64,000 nucleotides of DNA from assembly GCF_018255755.1 (NCBI RefSeq), contig NZ_CP073766.1, forward strand, positions 6,446,501 to 6,510,500. Reading direction: 5' to 3'. A model generated the notes under the pieces. The model worked only from the letters and a program-made list of their open reading frames with translations. It was not told where the DNA came from and made no database searches. The position numbers were made by a program, and so were the translations under genes. The DNA is from Chitinophaga sp. HK235. Lineage in GTDB: Bacteria > Bacteroidota > Bacteroidia > Chitinophagales > Chitinophagaceae. Below are positions 25,689 through 35,291 of the stretch, piece after piece; the first letter of the stretch is position 1; every line of letters begins with the position of its first letter.

Positions 25689-27077
25689 TTACTGTTTTAT
25701 AAAAAGGGAACTCTTATTTAATTGCTCTTTGAAGGCAGGGTAGCTGCTTAGCTCTCCGGAATATTGCTGGAGATAATGATAACCTACTTCGGCATACTCT
25801 TCCAGATAAAGGTTCTGGAAGAACTGAAGTACCAGGTTATATCCGGGTGTAAATTCCGGAGCCGGGAGGTCTACCATTCTGCCCAGGGTATGGGCTTTCC
25901 GGGCGGTGTAGCTGCTATTCATGATCCTGCCTATCTGTGTGACCAGGTATGGATCTTTCGGGTATTGTTGTAACAGTATAAGCGTGTGATAGAAGCTGTT
26001 GGAATATTTTTCTGCCTGATAGGCGTATTCAATGATTTCGTATTTAAAGGTGTTTTGCAGGGTGGAGAATCTTTCCTTACCGGTCAGATACAGTTGTCCT
26101 TTAGCAGAACCGTTTTGGGCGATAGCCGGCTCCAGCAGACGGATACGGGTCTGGCAGTCGGGGTGGGTTTTGAGTGAATCATCCATATCGCCTTTGGCTT
26201 TTACAGAAGCTCCTGCACCCAGGATACTGCTGCTTTTAGCAATCCATTTATCCCGGAAAGGGAAGGTAGCGGGGTTTAATTCTCTTTTGAAACAGGCCGC
26301 GATATCGATGGTGTCTTTATCAATTTCATCCAGCAGTTTTAATGCGGTGACAGCCCCGGAAAGGTCAAATGAAGTGTTTTTCAGCAAGGCTAGGGCCATG
26401 GAGTCGGCTTGTGATTCATGGTCTCTGCTGTGACGGCGGTGATTAAAGGCCACCTTTTTAGTGAGCTTCTCCAGCAGTTCCCTTTTGCGGAATTCGGTAT
26501 GTTTTACCTTACGGAGTTCCTGTTGATAGCTAGTACTGTTGATGGTGCTGATATATTCTGAAATGCTGTTATCACTATGCTGCAGTACATAGTGAGCTAT
26601 CTCATGGCATAATACAAAAGCGGCCTGACTTTCGTTTTCCAGTTTTTCGAAGAGGCCCATATTAAAGAGGATGATCCCCTGGCCGATATAACTGGCATTG
26701 GGTTCGCTGGTACGTGAAAAGTAGCAGTGTAGTGGATATGCCTTGAGGGAAGGATTTCCTTTTACGATAACATCCACCAGATCTGCTATGTACTTGCGGG
26801 CAGGTTCGGCTGTATAAACCTCTTTCCGGTCGAATACGCCTTTTATATGCTCCCATCTGGAATTATACACTTCCTCGTAATCCTTGCGGTATTTCGATGG
26901 CAGCGCGGTGATGGTGAGCGCGGTTTTGTGTTGCTGTTCAAACTGAGCAACCAGTTTGTTGAGCATTGGCTGGTCTACGGTGGCCGGTGTAAATGGAGCG
27001 TGCTGTCCCACTACGGGACCTGCTATAAAAAAAATAGCACTAAAAAATGACAGTGCAAATCGCGTAACAGTTGACAT
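25689..27077 (-). CDS. Secreted M48-family zinc metalloprotease
   Basis: A 462-residue protein with a signal peptide (FFSAIFFIAGPVVGQ). The zinc site is HEIAH (His158, Glu159, His162) with the third ligand Glu221 in HESQADSMA, the M48 arrangement. The C-terminal ~200 residues are helical and may be TPR-like (YEIIEYAYQAEKYSNSFYHTLILLQQYPKDPYL). Unlike HtpX it has no membrane helices after the signal, so it should work in the periplasm on misfolded or outer-membrane proteins, as BepA-type proteins do. It is first in a two-gene unit with the gene at 24106. Confidence 0.92.
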   Translation of the reverse strand: MSTVTRFALSFFSAIFFIAGPVVGQHAPFTPATVDQPMLNKLVAQFEQQHKTALTITALPSKYRKDYEEVYNSRWEHIKGVFDRKEVYTAEPARKYIADLVDVIVKGNPSLKAYPLHCYFSRTSEPNASYIGQGIILFNMGLFEKLENESQAAFVLCHEIAHYVLQHSDNSISEYISTINSTSYQQELRKVKHTEFRKRELLEKLTKKVAFNHRRHSRDHESQADSMALALLKNTSFDLSGAVTALKLLDEIDKDTIDIAACFKRELNPATFPFRDKWIAKSSSILGAGASVKAKGDMDDSLKTHPDCQTRIRLLEPAIAQNGSAKGQLYLTGKERFSTLQNTFKYEIIEYAYQAEKYSNSFYHTLILLQQYPKDPYLVTQIGRIMNSSYTARKAHTLGRMVDLPAPEFTPGYNLVLQFFQNLYLEEYAEVGYHYLQQYSGELSSYPAFKEQLNKSSLFIKQ

Positions 27078-27201
27078 ACAACAGGTTATAGGTACATTGG
27101 GATAATGGGGGCAAATATAGCCAAATAGCAGAAAGGGGCTTGTAAATTTTTACATAAAGATATCATGTGCCTGATGTAAACCAGGATGGTCATTAAAAGC
27201 A

Positions 27202-27227
27202 GAAAGCCGGCCCATGGACCGGCTTCT
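27202..27227 (-). terminator. Terminator of the beta-glucan locus
   Basis: Stem AAGCCGG / CCGGCTT with an 8-base loop, 23 bases after the GH16 stop on the minus strand, followed by a short CTTTTAAT run. It probably ends the SusC-to-GH16 transcript. Confidence 0.65.
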
Positions 27228-27249
27228 GTTCTCTCAAAACATTCCTCTT

Positions 27250-28287
27250 TTAATTTCTGTATACTCTTACATAATCCACTTCCATGGTGTTGCGTGTAAA
27301 AGCGGGATCGATGGCACCGCCAAAGTTGCCGCCCATGGCGAAGTTGAGCAGAATAAAAAAGTCGTGGTTAAAAGGCAGCCCTGCTGCATTGTTGAAGGTG
27401 AAGTAAAGTTTATCATCTACATACCAGCGGAGTTGTTTGGGAGACCAGTCCAGCGTGTATTTATGGAAGGCTCCCGTTTCGTTGGCTACCATGGTAGTGC
27501 CGCCGTCGCCGTTACTGCCGGCATGTCCGGGATGATGTACTGTTCCGTAAATTTTCTGTGGTTCATTGCCTTTATGTTCCATGATGTCAATCTCTCCGGA
27601 AGCAGGCCATCCAACGGTGGAGATGTTACTGCCCAGCATCCAGATGGCGGGCCAGGTGCCGCCGGCAGCGGGGAGTTTGGCGCTTACTTCTATTCTGCCG
27701 TAAGTGAAATTAAATTTGCCTTTGGTGAGCAGTCGGGCCGACGTATAGGCCATACCGTTATAACTTTCTTTAATGGCATTTATTTTCAGTGTACCATCTG
27801 ATACTACGGCATTTTCCAGCCGGTTAGTATAGTATTGTGCTTCTGCATTGCCCCATCCGTTGTCGCCGGTGCCGATATCGTAACCCCATTTTTTAGAGTC
27901 GGGGGCGCCGTCGTTATTAAATTCATCAGACCATATCAGGGCTGTTGAAACGGGTACCACTACCGAAATGGTTTTAGCGAGTGTAAGGCCATCGGCGCTT
28001 TTGGCGGTGACGTTAACGGTATACGTATGTTCTCCTGGTGTATTATAGGTATAACTCGTATATCCGTTGGCGGTAGATTTAATATAGCCGTTACCGAAGT
28101 CGTAGTCAAAACTTACGGCGTGTTCGGCGGTGGCGGTAAAGGTTACGGTGCCGGTGCTGTCCTGGCTCACAGTGGTGCTCACGGTGAGGTTGAGCGGCGC
28201 TACTTTCTCAGCCGGCTTAGTTTCTGTTTTCCCGCAGCTGGTCAGGCTGACCAGCAATGCCATCATTATTCCTGTTAACTGTTTCAT
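27250..28287 (-). CDS. GH16 endo-beta-glucanase lipoprotein with N-terminal PKD domain
   Basis: A 345-residue lipoprotein (lipobox SLTSC, Cys18). Residues ~30-112 are a PKD-like domain (FDYDFGNG, PGEHTYTVNV). Residues ~117-345 are a GH16 catalytic domain with active site GEIDIMEHKG: Glu232 nucleophile, Asp234 helper, Glu237 acid/base. The uninterrupted EIDIME form and the WPAIWMLG strand are typical of laminarinases and related beta-1,3 or mixed-linkage glucanases. It is the last gene of the SusC/SusD locus (3 bases after the preceding stop). Surface anchoring would let it cut polymer outside before uptake through SusC/SusD. Confidence 0.94.
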   Translation of the reverse strand: MKQLTGIMMALLVSLTSCGKTETKPAEKVAPLNLTVSTTVSQDSTGTVTFTATAEHAVSFDYDFGNGYIKSTANGYTSYTYNTPGEHTYTVNVTAKSADGLTLAKTISVVVPVSTALIWSDEFNNDGAPDSKKWGYDIGTGDNGWGNAEAQYYTNRLENAVVSDGTLKINAIKESYNGMAYTSARLLTKGKFNFTYGRIEVSAKLPAAGGTWPAIWMLGSNISTVGWPASGEIDIMEHKGNEPQKIYGTVHHPGHAGSNGDGGTTMVANETGAFHKYTLDWSPKQLRWYVDDKLYFTFNNAAGLPFNHDFFILLNFAMGGNFGGAIDPAFTRNTMEVDYVRVYRN

Positions 28288-28290
28288 ACG

Positions 28291-29178
28291 CTATTGTATT
28301 GCTATAATTTTTACATACCAGGCTCCCGGGTCCTGTACACAACGAAGGGTCATATGGGTATCGGTTCTTTCCAGTACCTGGAATTTATGTGTACCGAGAT
28401 ACATGCCCATATGTCCTTTCACGGGGAAGGTGATAAACTCTGTGGTAGCGCTGCCATCGTATCCGAATGTTTCGGTGTACTCGGCGGCTTTGGGACCGGT
28501 GAGCGTGTAGTCGCCGGTACTGGTAAGTGTTGGATCAAAATCCTTCAGGTATTCCTTTTTGCCAAAGAGGTCGTTGTTGGTGGTATGGGTGAACACGTTG
28601 CCGCTGGCATTAAACGTATATACGTCATCGTAGATGCCGAGACCGTCTTTTTCATTAGGACCGGCAGCCCACCAGGCGGGTGTGAACACATCGGCGGAAG
28701 ATACGCCCAGATGGCCGGGGGCGTCTTTGTCTACCCGCCATTTTTTGATGCCGTTGTTGGTCAGCATTTTCACCAGATCGGGGTTGGGAGTGAAGGCGCG
28801 GTATATTTCGACGTCTACGGTGCTGGAGCTGGAGATGCCTGCTTTACCGGAGGCGATTACGGTGATGGTGAATTTTTTGGTGCCGGTATGTTTATAGCCA
28901 TAGGAGATGTTACTGACAGTACCTGTTTTAGGCTGCTGACCATCGCCGAAGTCTACTTTGTAATTATAGGCATGTGCTGAGTTGATACTCAGTTGTATGT
29001 TGCCGGTTCCGTCGCCATAGGGATGGGTAGCGTCTTTCCCGTTGATGGTGACGGTGAGTACCGGTTTGCCTGGCGTGGTAAGGTCGCCGAAGCTGTAATC
29101 ATTTTTGTCGCAGCCGCTGGCAAACAGCAGAATGACAGCTAACAGGAACGGATATATGATAGATCTGATCATGGTCAA
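28291..29178 (-). CDS. PKD-domain surface lipoprotein, glycan-binding candidate
   Basis: A 295-residue lipoprotein (LLFASGC). Residues ~40-130 are PKD-like (YKVDFGDGQQPKTG, GTKKFTITVIASG). The C-terminal half (WRVDKDAPGHLGVSSADVFTPAWWAAGPNEKDG and TGDYTLTG) is lipocalin-like and often found in lipoproteins of beta-glucan loci. No catalytic residues are seen. Its place between SusD/SGBP and GH16 suggests a surface glycan-binding protein that holds the polymer for the GH16 enzyme; this is inference from position. Confidence 0.8.
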   Translation of the reverse strand: MTMIRSIIYPFLLAVILLFASGCDKNDYSFGDLTTPGKPVLTVTINGKDATHPYGDGTGNIQLSINSAHAYNYKVDFGDGQQPKTGTVSNISYGYKHTGTKKFTITVIASGKAGISSSSTVDVEIYRAFTPNPDLVKMLTNNGIKKWRVDKDAPGHLGVSSADVFTPAWWAAGPNEKDGLGIYDDVYTFNASGNVFTHTTNNDLFGKKEYLKDFDPTLTSTGDYTLTGPKAAEYTETFGYDGSATTEFITFPVKGHMGMYLGTHKFQVLERTDTHMTLRCVQDPGAWYVKIIAIQ

Positions 29179-29185
29179 TGTGCAA

Positions 29186-30277
29186 TTAGTTGGTTAAAAC
29201 GATGTCGTCAAACAGTATCGTATAGTTCTGGCTGCCGTCGCCGAGGGTACCGTTGTCGAGGAAGAAAAGGATGTTCTGCAGTCTTTTGCTGTTGTCAGTG
29301 ATTTTACTGCTGAAGTCGAAGGTCAGTTCTTCCCAGGCGTTGGCAGTGGTGGTAACGGCTTCCACGTTTTCCATGAAGGAGTTGTCGCCGGACCTTTCCA
29401 GTTGCAGCAGCACACGAAGCCCCGGACGGAAGGAATACACTTTCACCTTGAATTTTTTATTGCTGGTGAAATCGAGGGGACTGCTCATGGAGATGTAATT
29501 GCCTGCCCAGGTCTGGTCTTTTGTTTTCACGATTTTACCCACAGTAGCGCTGGTGTTGATACCGGAAGGGTAAGGGTTGGGGATGATGGTGGTGTTACTG
29601 CCGCCAAAATCGCCCCAGGCGTAGTTGACATCTGGTTGCTCGAAGATCATGGGCAGGGTGAGCGCATTGTAGATAGTCACATCTTTGGTGGCGCTGGTGC
29701 TGGCAGCGCCTCCGCTGAGGGCTTCCACTTTTACGGTGTATTTACCGGCGCTGGCGTAGGTATGTGTAACACTGGCACCTTCGGCTATGAGTACGGGTAC
29801 TTCATTGGCCGCATCGCCGAAGTACACTTTAAACCCACCGGTTGCATATAACGCGGAGGCCGACACGGTAAGATCGTGCAGGTTGGCGTTGGCAGTGATG
29901 GTTAAGCTTTCAGGTGCCCGGAATGTTACAACCAGTTGTTTGATAGTTTCTGATTTCAGTCCGGTGATGCCGGTGGCGACCACTTTCACAGGGTATGTCC
30001 CTTCCTTATAGATGTGGGTGGTGTTTTGTCCGGGCAGCACACGGGTTGGCGAGATGGAGGCATCACCAAAATAGATATCGTAGGCGGTGGCCCCGGCGCT
30101 GTTGGGCGTGATGGTAACCAGGCCGGAGTTATCGTTGCTGATGTTGAAATTGATGGCCTGATCTGCAGGCGCGGTGCCTGTTTTCAGGAAGTCGGTATTA
30201 TCAAAATTGTCTTTGGTGCAACTGCTGCCGGCGAGGGCTATCAGCAGCAGGAGCGGTTTATAGCTAAGTTTGTTCAT
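29186..30277 (-). CDS. Tandem PKD-like surface lipoprotein, glycan-binding candidate
   Basis: A 363-residue lipoprotein (LAGSSC, Cys20). Two PKD-like repeats (AYDIYFGDASISPTRVLPGQ and FKVYFGDAANEVPVLIAEG, each followed by THxYxxxGxYxVKV) occupy about residues 40-210. The C-terminal ~150 residues form a carbohydrate-binding-like beta-sandwich (KFKVKVYSFRPGLRVLLQLER, ending ILFDDIVLTN). It lies 18 bases after SusD, the usual slot for a surface glycan-binding protein. Ligand presumably the same beta-glucan as the GH16 substrate. Confidence 0.82.
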   Translation of the reverse strand: MNKLSYKPLLLLIALAGSSCTKDNFDNTDFLKTGTAPADQAINFNISNDNSGLVTITPNSAGATAYDIYFGDASISPTRVLPGQNTTHIYKEGTYPVKVVATGITGLKSETIKQLVVTFRAPESLTITANANLHDLTVSASALYATGGFKVYFGDAANEVPVLIAEGASVTHTYASAGKYTVKVEALSGGAASTSATKDVTIYNALTLPMIFEQPDVNYAWGDFGGSNTTIIPNPYPSGINTSATVGKIVKTKDQTWAGNYISMSSPLDFTSNKKFKVKVYSFRPGLRVLLQLERSGDNSFMENVEAVTTTANAWEELTFDFSSKITDNSKRLQNILFFLDNGTLGDGSQNYTILFDDIVLTN

Positions 30278-30295
30278 GCGATGGAATTTAGGCGA

Positions 30296-31795
30296 TTAGT
30301 AACCGGGATTTTGCGGCAGCTGAGAGATGTTCACTTCCAGTTGTGGGATAGGGAACAGTTCATTTTTACCTGCTTTAAAACCTGTGATAATGGTGGCGGC
30401 GCGGCCTGTTCTTACGAGGTCAAAGAAGCGGTCGCCTTCCATGGCCAGTTCCAGCCTGCGTTCGTCCCAGATGGCTTGTTTGAGAGCGGTACCGGAGGCG
30501 GTGACATCGTGGAGGTTATCGCGGAAGGCGCGACGGCGTACCCTATTGAGATAATCCCTGGCTTTGGCATCGTTGGCCGTAGTAGCGCGGTTGTTGGCTT
30601 CTGCGGCCAGCAGCAGCACTTCAGCAAAACGGATAGTACGGTAGTTGTTGAGATAGTTGAGTTCAGGCTGACCGGAAGTCTCGCCTTTGCGGGGCAGATA
30701 CTTCTGATTGTAGAGGCCTGTGTTTTTATAAGGAGCTATCTGATAGGAGATATTGTAGTCGGGGTGGGCCGTTTTATAGGCTTCTATATCCAGTATGGTG
30801 GCGTCTTTGCGCTGATCGCCGGCGGCATATGCTTTGGCGAGGTCCTGTGAAGGCAGGTTGGTACTCCATCCCGGCGCATAAGGACTGGAACCGTTGAGGC
30901 CACGGATACCGCATTGTTGTACGGCATAGTTGCCCTGGCCGCGGGTGGCGGCGCCCCAGTTGTAATAAGGGAAGAGGTTGGAGTACTGTATTTCAAATAC
31001 GGACTCAGCACCGTTTTCACCTGACTGCAGGAAGATATCTGCGAAGTTGGGCGCCAGGTTAAAGGGCCCGTTGACCACGTTTTCGAGCATGGTGGCAGCG
31101 GCATCGAATTTATTCTGATAGATCAGTACTTTACCCAGCAACGCCTGTGCGGAATAACGGGTCACACGGCCTGCCTGTGGATTGGAGGTGGGCAGCGCAG
31201 CGATAGCAGCGTTGAGGTCTTTTTCAATCTGGGCGTATACTTCAGCCTGTGGTGATCTTTTGAGGGTCCTGGAATCGGACATGTTCAGCCTTCTCTCATA
31301 AAACAGGGGCACATCACCAAAAAATCTCACCAGGGTGAAATAATAATAGGCACGTAGGAAATATACTTCTCCGTAAAGCGCATCTTTACCAGAGAAATCG
31401 ATGCTGAGGCCAGTCAGGTTTTTATCCTTGTACTGGGTGAGATAGTTGGCGCGGTTGATACCTTCATAAGCCGACTTCCATATTTCAGTGAGGTAGTCGT
31501 TGTTGGGCGTATGGGTATAGTCATCGATCTGTTGCAGACCCAGTACGTCTGAAGCGTTTTCACCACCGGTAACGGAGTTGTCGGAAGCAATATCACCGAT
31601 AGGGACGGTCTGGTTGAGCCATTGCAGGGGAGAATAAACGCTGACCGTCATCGTTCTGTAATCGTCAGCCGTTTTGAGATAATCCAAATCGGTTACGTTA
31701 TAGTCTTCATGCGGGTCGTAGTCTACCCATTTTTTACAGGAGGACAGCAGCACGATGGTGATGAACAGTCCGGTTATATGGAGTAAGTTTTTCAT
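30296..31795 (-). CDS. SusD/RagB-type surface lipoprotein (beta-glucan locus)
   Basis: A 499-residue lipoprotein (VLLSSCKKW). SusD signatures: YEGINRANYLTQY, FLRAYYYFTLVRFFGDVPLFYE, RYSAQALLGKVLIYQNKFDAA, IRFAEVLLLAAEANNR and RRLELAMEGDRFFDLVRTG. It binds glycan above the SusC barrel. Position: 22 bases downstream of SusC and 18 bases upstream of the first PKD lipoprotein, forming the core of the operon. Confidence 0.95.
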   Translation of the reverse strand: MKNLLHITGLFITIVLLSSCKKWVDYDPHEDYNVTDLDYLKTADDYRTMTVSVYSPLQWLNQTVPIGDIASDNSVTGGENASDVLGLQQIDDYTHTPNNDYLTEIWKSAYEGINRANYLTQYKDKNLTGLSIDFSGKDALYGEVYFLRAYYYFTLVRFFGDVPLFYERRLNMSDSRTLKRSPQAEVYAQIEKDLNAAIAALPTSNPQAGRVTRYSAQALLGKVLIYQNKFDAAATMLENVVNGPFNLAPNFADIFLQSGENGAESVFEIQYSNLFPYYNWGAATRGQGNYAVQQCGIRGLNGSSPYAPGWSTNLPSQDLAKAYAAGDQRKDATILDIEAYKTAHPDYNISYQIAPYKNTGLYNQKYLPRKGETSGQPELNYLNNYRTIRFAEVLLLAAEANNRATTANDAKARDYLNRVRRRAFRDNLHDVTASGTALKQAIWDERRLELAMEGDRFFDLVRTGRAATIITGFKAGKNELFPIPQLEVNISQLPQNPGY

Positions 31796-31817
31796 TTTCT
31801 TCTTTTTACGTTAGATC

Positions 31818-34800
31818 TTACAGTTTAAAATCGATGCCTACAGACCAGGTACGGGCCTGTGGATAAGCGCCACGGTCCACGCCGGTGTTCATAATGGCGC
31901 CGGCTATTTCGGGATCAAATCCGGAATATTTTGTAAAGGTGAACGCATTCTTTACCTGTACGTATAGGTGTGCCTGTGAGAAGCCTGCTTTGCGCAGGAA
32001 GGAGTTGGGCAGCGTATAGCCGAGCAGGATATTTTTGACTTTCACAAAAGAGCCATCTTCCACATAACGATCGGAAGCTCTGATGTTGCTGTTGCCATCG
32101 GTGAAGGAATAACGCGGATGACGGGCATCGTTGGTGCTTCCCGGGCCGGTCCATCTGTCGAGTAGGTCCCTGAATTTATTGGTATAGTTGGCGTTTCTTT
32201 CGTAGGCTCTGTAAACGTCGTTGCCTACAGAAGCATAGGTGAACACGTTGAGGTCAAATTGTTTGTAGGCGAGAGACAGGTTCCAACCGAGGGTGAATTT
32301 AGGGAAGGGGTTACCGATTTGTGTCTGGTCTTTTGCGTTGATGACACCATCACCGTTTACATCTACAAAGCGAATGTCGCCGGGTTGGGCGCCGTCCTGT
32401 TTGGGGGCTTTCGCGATTTCATCCTGTGACTGGAACAGGCCATCGGTTTTATAACCATAGAAGTAGCCGGGTGCTTTGCCGGTTTCGAAACGGGTTACGT
32501 TTTGAGACACGCCATTGAAGTAGCCACCTCCTTCTATGTAGGCGCTGTTGTCTGTATTGGTGGCGGTTACAATGCTGCGGAAGGTGGTGAAATTGACGTT
32601 GGTATTCAGTTTCAGATCACGTCCGATGGTTTCGTTATAGCCTACGGTTATTTCCATGCCACTGCTGCGGGTGGAGCCGATGTTAGCATTCGGCACATCA
32701 GCAGTACCCATGTACAGGGATACGAATGGTTTGAACAGCAGTCCTTTTACTTCTTTACGGAAGTAGTCTGCGGAGACAGAGAATTTATTTTTATAGAAGG
32801 TAATGTCGAAGCCTATGTTGCCCTGTGACTGTTTTTCCCAGTTGATATTAGGATTGGCATAGGAGGCAATGGTGGAGCCGGGGGTGAAGGTGTTACCAAA
32901 CGTATAGCCGTTATTGTTACCATCAACATAATTAGGGCCGCCGATGGTTACTTTAACGATAGGAGGTCTTACGCTTTCGTTACCTACCGTACCATAACTA
33001 CCTCTTATTTTCAGGAAGTTGATAAAGTCGGACTGGAAGAAGTCTTCCTGGGAGGTTACCCAGCCGGCGGAACCGGAGAAGAAGTTAGCAAAGGGGTTGT
33101 TAATACCGAATGCGAAGGAGCCGTCCCTTCTGGCGGTGAAGGAGGCCAGGTATTTGTCTTTGTAGTCGTAGTTGATACGGCCAAAGTAAGACAGATTGCG
33201 GCGGAAAGAGTAGTAGTTGCTATTCGTACGGGCATTCAGGTTAGGAGCTACATCGCCGCGGGGATCACGTACCTGTGTGGAGACGCCGTTGATCACGGTG
33301 TCCCTGAAATATATCACGCCGGCTGAGTTGGTACCGGTGGCGGCGCTGAGGTCTGCCAGGGTCCAGGAGTTGTAAGGCACGTCCTGGGCGGTAGCTGTGA
33401 GGCCATTGGAAGTGGTTTTGTACATGGAACCACCGGCCACTACATCAAAATGGTGATGTTCTTTTACCTGGAAGGTGTAGTTGGCAAAAGCTTCAGCGGT
33501 GAAGCTGAAGTCACTGTTTTTGCTTTGGCTCACGCTGTTGTGGGCACTGGAGGAGATGCCACCCAGGCCATTTTTGATAACCACAGGAGTACCGTCGGCA
33601 TTCATGGTGTTTTCCACATTGAGTGGTCCGTAGAAGGCCAGCGGCGTAAATGTTTTGCTGGTATTGTCCCAGTTGGTATAACCGAAGCGGCCGGTGAGTT
33701 TCAGGTTTTTGATTACATCATACTGTAGTTCCGCTTTCCCAAACAGTTTATTACCATTGTTGAGGTTGAAGGTGTTTTCCAGTTTGGTGAGCGGGTTGAA
33801 GATTTCAGACAGCAGCAGATTGCTGTAGCTGTATTTGCCGACCGTATTGGTTTCATTATATACCGGTACGGTAGGATCGAAGTTGAGTGCGCTACCGATG
33901 ATGGAGTTGAATGCGTTTTCCGCAAGACCTTTGCTTCTGATATTGGTGAAGCTGGTGTTGAGGATAAATTTCAACCGTTTGGTGACGTCGAAGGAGAGGT
34001 TGGCTGTGGCATTGATTCTTTTGAAATTGGATTTGCTGCCACCGCCTACGATACCATCCTGGGCCATGTATCCTGCGGAAACGAAGTAGGTCATTTTATC
34101 GCTGCCACCGCGTGCGCTGGCGTTGTAGTTCATGATCGGTGCACGTTGGAAAATTTCTTTTTGCCAGTTGGTGCCGGCGCCCAGTTTGCTGAGGTCGGAG
34201 AAGATGATATTGCCGCCGGAGGCTACGCTGCCTTCGTTGATAATGGCGCCGTATTCTGCGGCGTTGAGTACAGGCATCATTCTCATGACTTCCTGGGTGC
34301 CATAGTTGGCGTTGATGGTCAGCTCTGATTTCTGGTTTCTTCTACCGCTGCGGGTGGTGACAACGATAACGCCGTTGCCGCCTTTTACGCCGTAGATCGC
34401 CGTGGTGGCGGCATCTTTGAGTACGTTCATGGATTCGATGTCTGCGGCATTGATGGCGTTGAGGTCATCGAGTGATTGCATTACCCCATCGATGATGACG
34501 AGGGGATCTGTTCCATTGTAGGAGGGGATACCCCTTACCAGCACAGTGGGTTTGGCACCCGGAGATCCGGTTTGTATCACGCTGACACCGGAAGCACGGC
34601 CCTGCAGGGCTTCTTCGGGCCTTACCGGCCTGAGTGCGGCAATGTCGGCACCTTTGACAGTGGTAACGGCGCCGGATACTTTAGTTACTTTCTGGGTACC
34701 GTAACCTACCACCAGTATTTCGTTCAGCTCACTGGGAGCGGTTTGCAGCACGATACGCAGGGGAGCTGCGGTGATAACCACTTCCCGCTGTACAAATCCG

Positions 34801-35030
34801 ATAGCTGATATCTGGAGGGTTTTTTCGCCCGGGATGACGCTGATGTGGAAGGACCCGTCCGGACTGGCGGCAACAGCTGTCTTGCTGTTGCGGGACACAA
34901 TCGATGCTCCGGGGATGGCTTCTCCCTTTTCATCGGTTACTTTACCAGTGACCGTAATGTTCTGCGCCCATGACATATTGGCAAACAATAACAGTACAGG
35001 CACCAGCATGCATTGAAGAATTTTTTTCAT
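31818..35030 (-). CDS. SusC/RagA-type TonB-linked transporter (beta-glucan locus)
   Basis: A 1070-residue outer-membrane protein: signal peptide ending MSWAQ, carboxypeptidase-regulatory-like domain (VTGKVTDEKGEAIPGASIV), the EILVVGYGTQKVTKVSGA hallmark, plug segments (RASGVSVIQTGSPGAKP, IYGVKGGNGVIVVTT), and a barrel ending in WSVGIDFKL. First gene of a five-gene unit ending in GH16. It is divergent from the propeller-type regulator at 35292, which probably senses breakdown products. Confidence 0.96.
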   Translation of the reverse strand: MKKILQCMLVPVLLLFANMSWAQNITVTGKVTDEKGEAIPGASIVSRNSKTAVAASPDGSFHISVIPGEKTLQISAIGFVQREVVITAAPLRIVLQTAPSELNEILVVGYGTQKVTKVSGAVTTVKGADIAALRPVRPEEALQGRASGVSVIQTGSPGAKPTVLVRGIPSYNGTDPLVIIDGVMQSLDDLNAINAADIESMNVLKDAATTAIYGVKGGNGVIVVTTRSGRRNQKSELTINANYGTQEVMRMMPVLNAAEYGAIINEGSVASGGNIIFSDLSKLGAGTNWQKEIFQRAPIMNYNASARGGSDKMTYFVSAGYMAQDGIVGGGSKSNFKRINATANLSFDVTKRLKFILNTSFTNIRSKGLAENAFNSIIGSALNFDPTVPVYNETNTVGKYSYSNLLLSEIFNPLTKLENTFNLNNGNKLFGKAELQYDVIKNLKLTGRFGYTNWDNTSKTFTPLAFYGPLNVENTMNADGTPVVIKNGLGGISSSAHNSVSQSKNSDFSFTAEAFANYTFQVKEHHHFDVVAGGSMYKTTSNGLTATAQDVPYNSWTLADLSAATGTNSAGVIYFRDTVINGVSTQVRDPRGDVAPNLNARTNSNYYSFRRNLSYFGRINYDYKDKYLASFTARRDGSFAFGINNPFANFFSGSAGWVTSQEDFFQSDFINFLKIRGSYGTVGNESVRPPIVKVTIGGPNYVDGNNNGYTFGNTFTPGSTIASYANPNINWEKQSQGNIGFDITFYKNKFSVSADYFRKEVKGLLFKPFVSLYMGTADVPNANIGSTRSSGMEITVGYNETIGRDLKLNTNVNFTTFRSIVTATNTDNSAYIEGGGYFNGVSQNVTRFETGKAPGYFYGYKTDGLFQSQDEIAKAPKQDGAQPGDIRFVDVNGDGVINAKDQTQIGNPFPKFTLGWNLSLAYKQFDLNVFTYASVGNDVYRAYERNANYTNKFRDLLDRWTGPGSTNDARHPRYSFTDGNSNIRASDRYVEDGSFVKVKNILLGYTLPNSFLRKAGFSQAHLYVQVKNAFTFTKYSGFDPEIAGAIMNTGVDRGAYPQARTWSVGIDFKL

Positions 35031-35204
35031 ACGTGAGTTAGTTTTTACAGTTTCATACGGGATGGATGTCGCGCGATGATGCTGATGGTCTTTTCAGTTT
35101 CTTTTAGAGATTCCGGTTTTGATTTTAGTTGACAGGATTGTTGTTCTGGATGTGGTAAAATTATAGGATCTCTTTTGGTGCCCAAACAAATGCAGTACAT
35201 CTCT

Positions 35205-35268
35205 ACTACATCACAATTATTCAGTTTGTTGATTATCAATAAATTTCCACTACATCATTACTACATCA
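35205..35268. promoter_or_regulatory. Phased ACTACATCA repeats between SusC and its regulator
   Basis: Three exact copies of ACTACATCA at 35205-35213, 35249-35257 and 35260-35268. Offsets are 44 and 11 bases, i.e. whole helical turns, placing all sites on one face of the DNA. A fourth copy occurs at 39423-39431 upstream of the ROK gene. The region lies in the divergent gap between the SusC locus and the LuxR-type regulator. Candidate operator array. Confidence 0.45.
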
Positions 35269-35291
35269 TCCTAATTTTATATCTTCATTTC

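Noticed and set aside
35175..35291. Upstream start for the propeller regulator
   Set aside because: It would place 39 unlikely residues before a clear signal peptide and run over the ACTACATCA repeats; ATG 35292 fits better.
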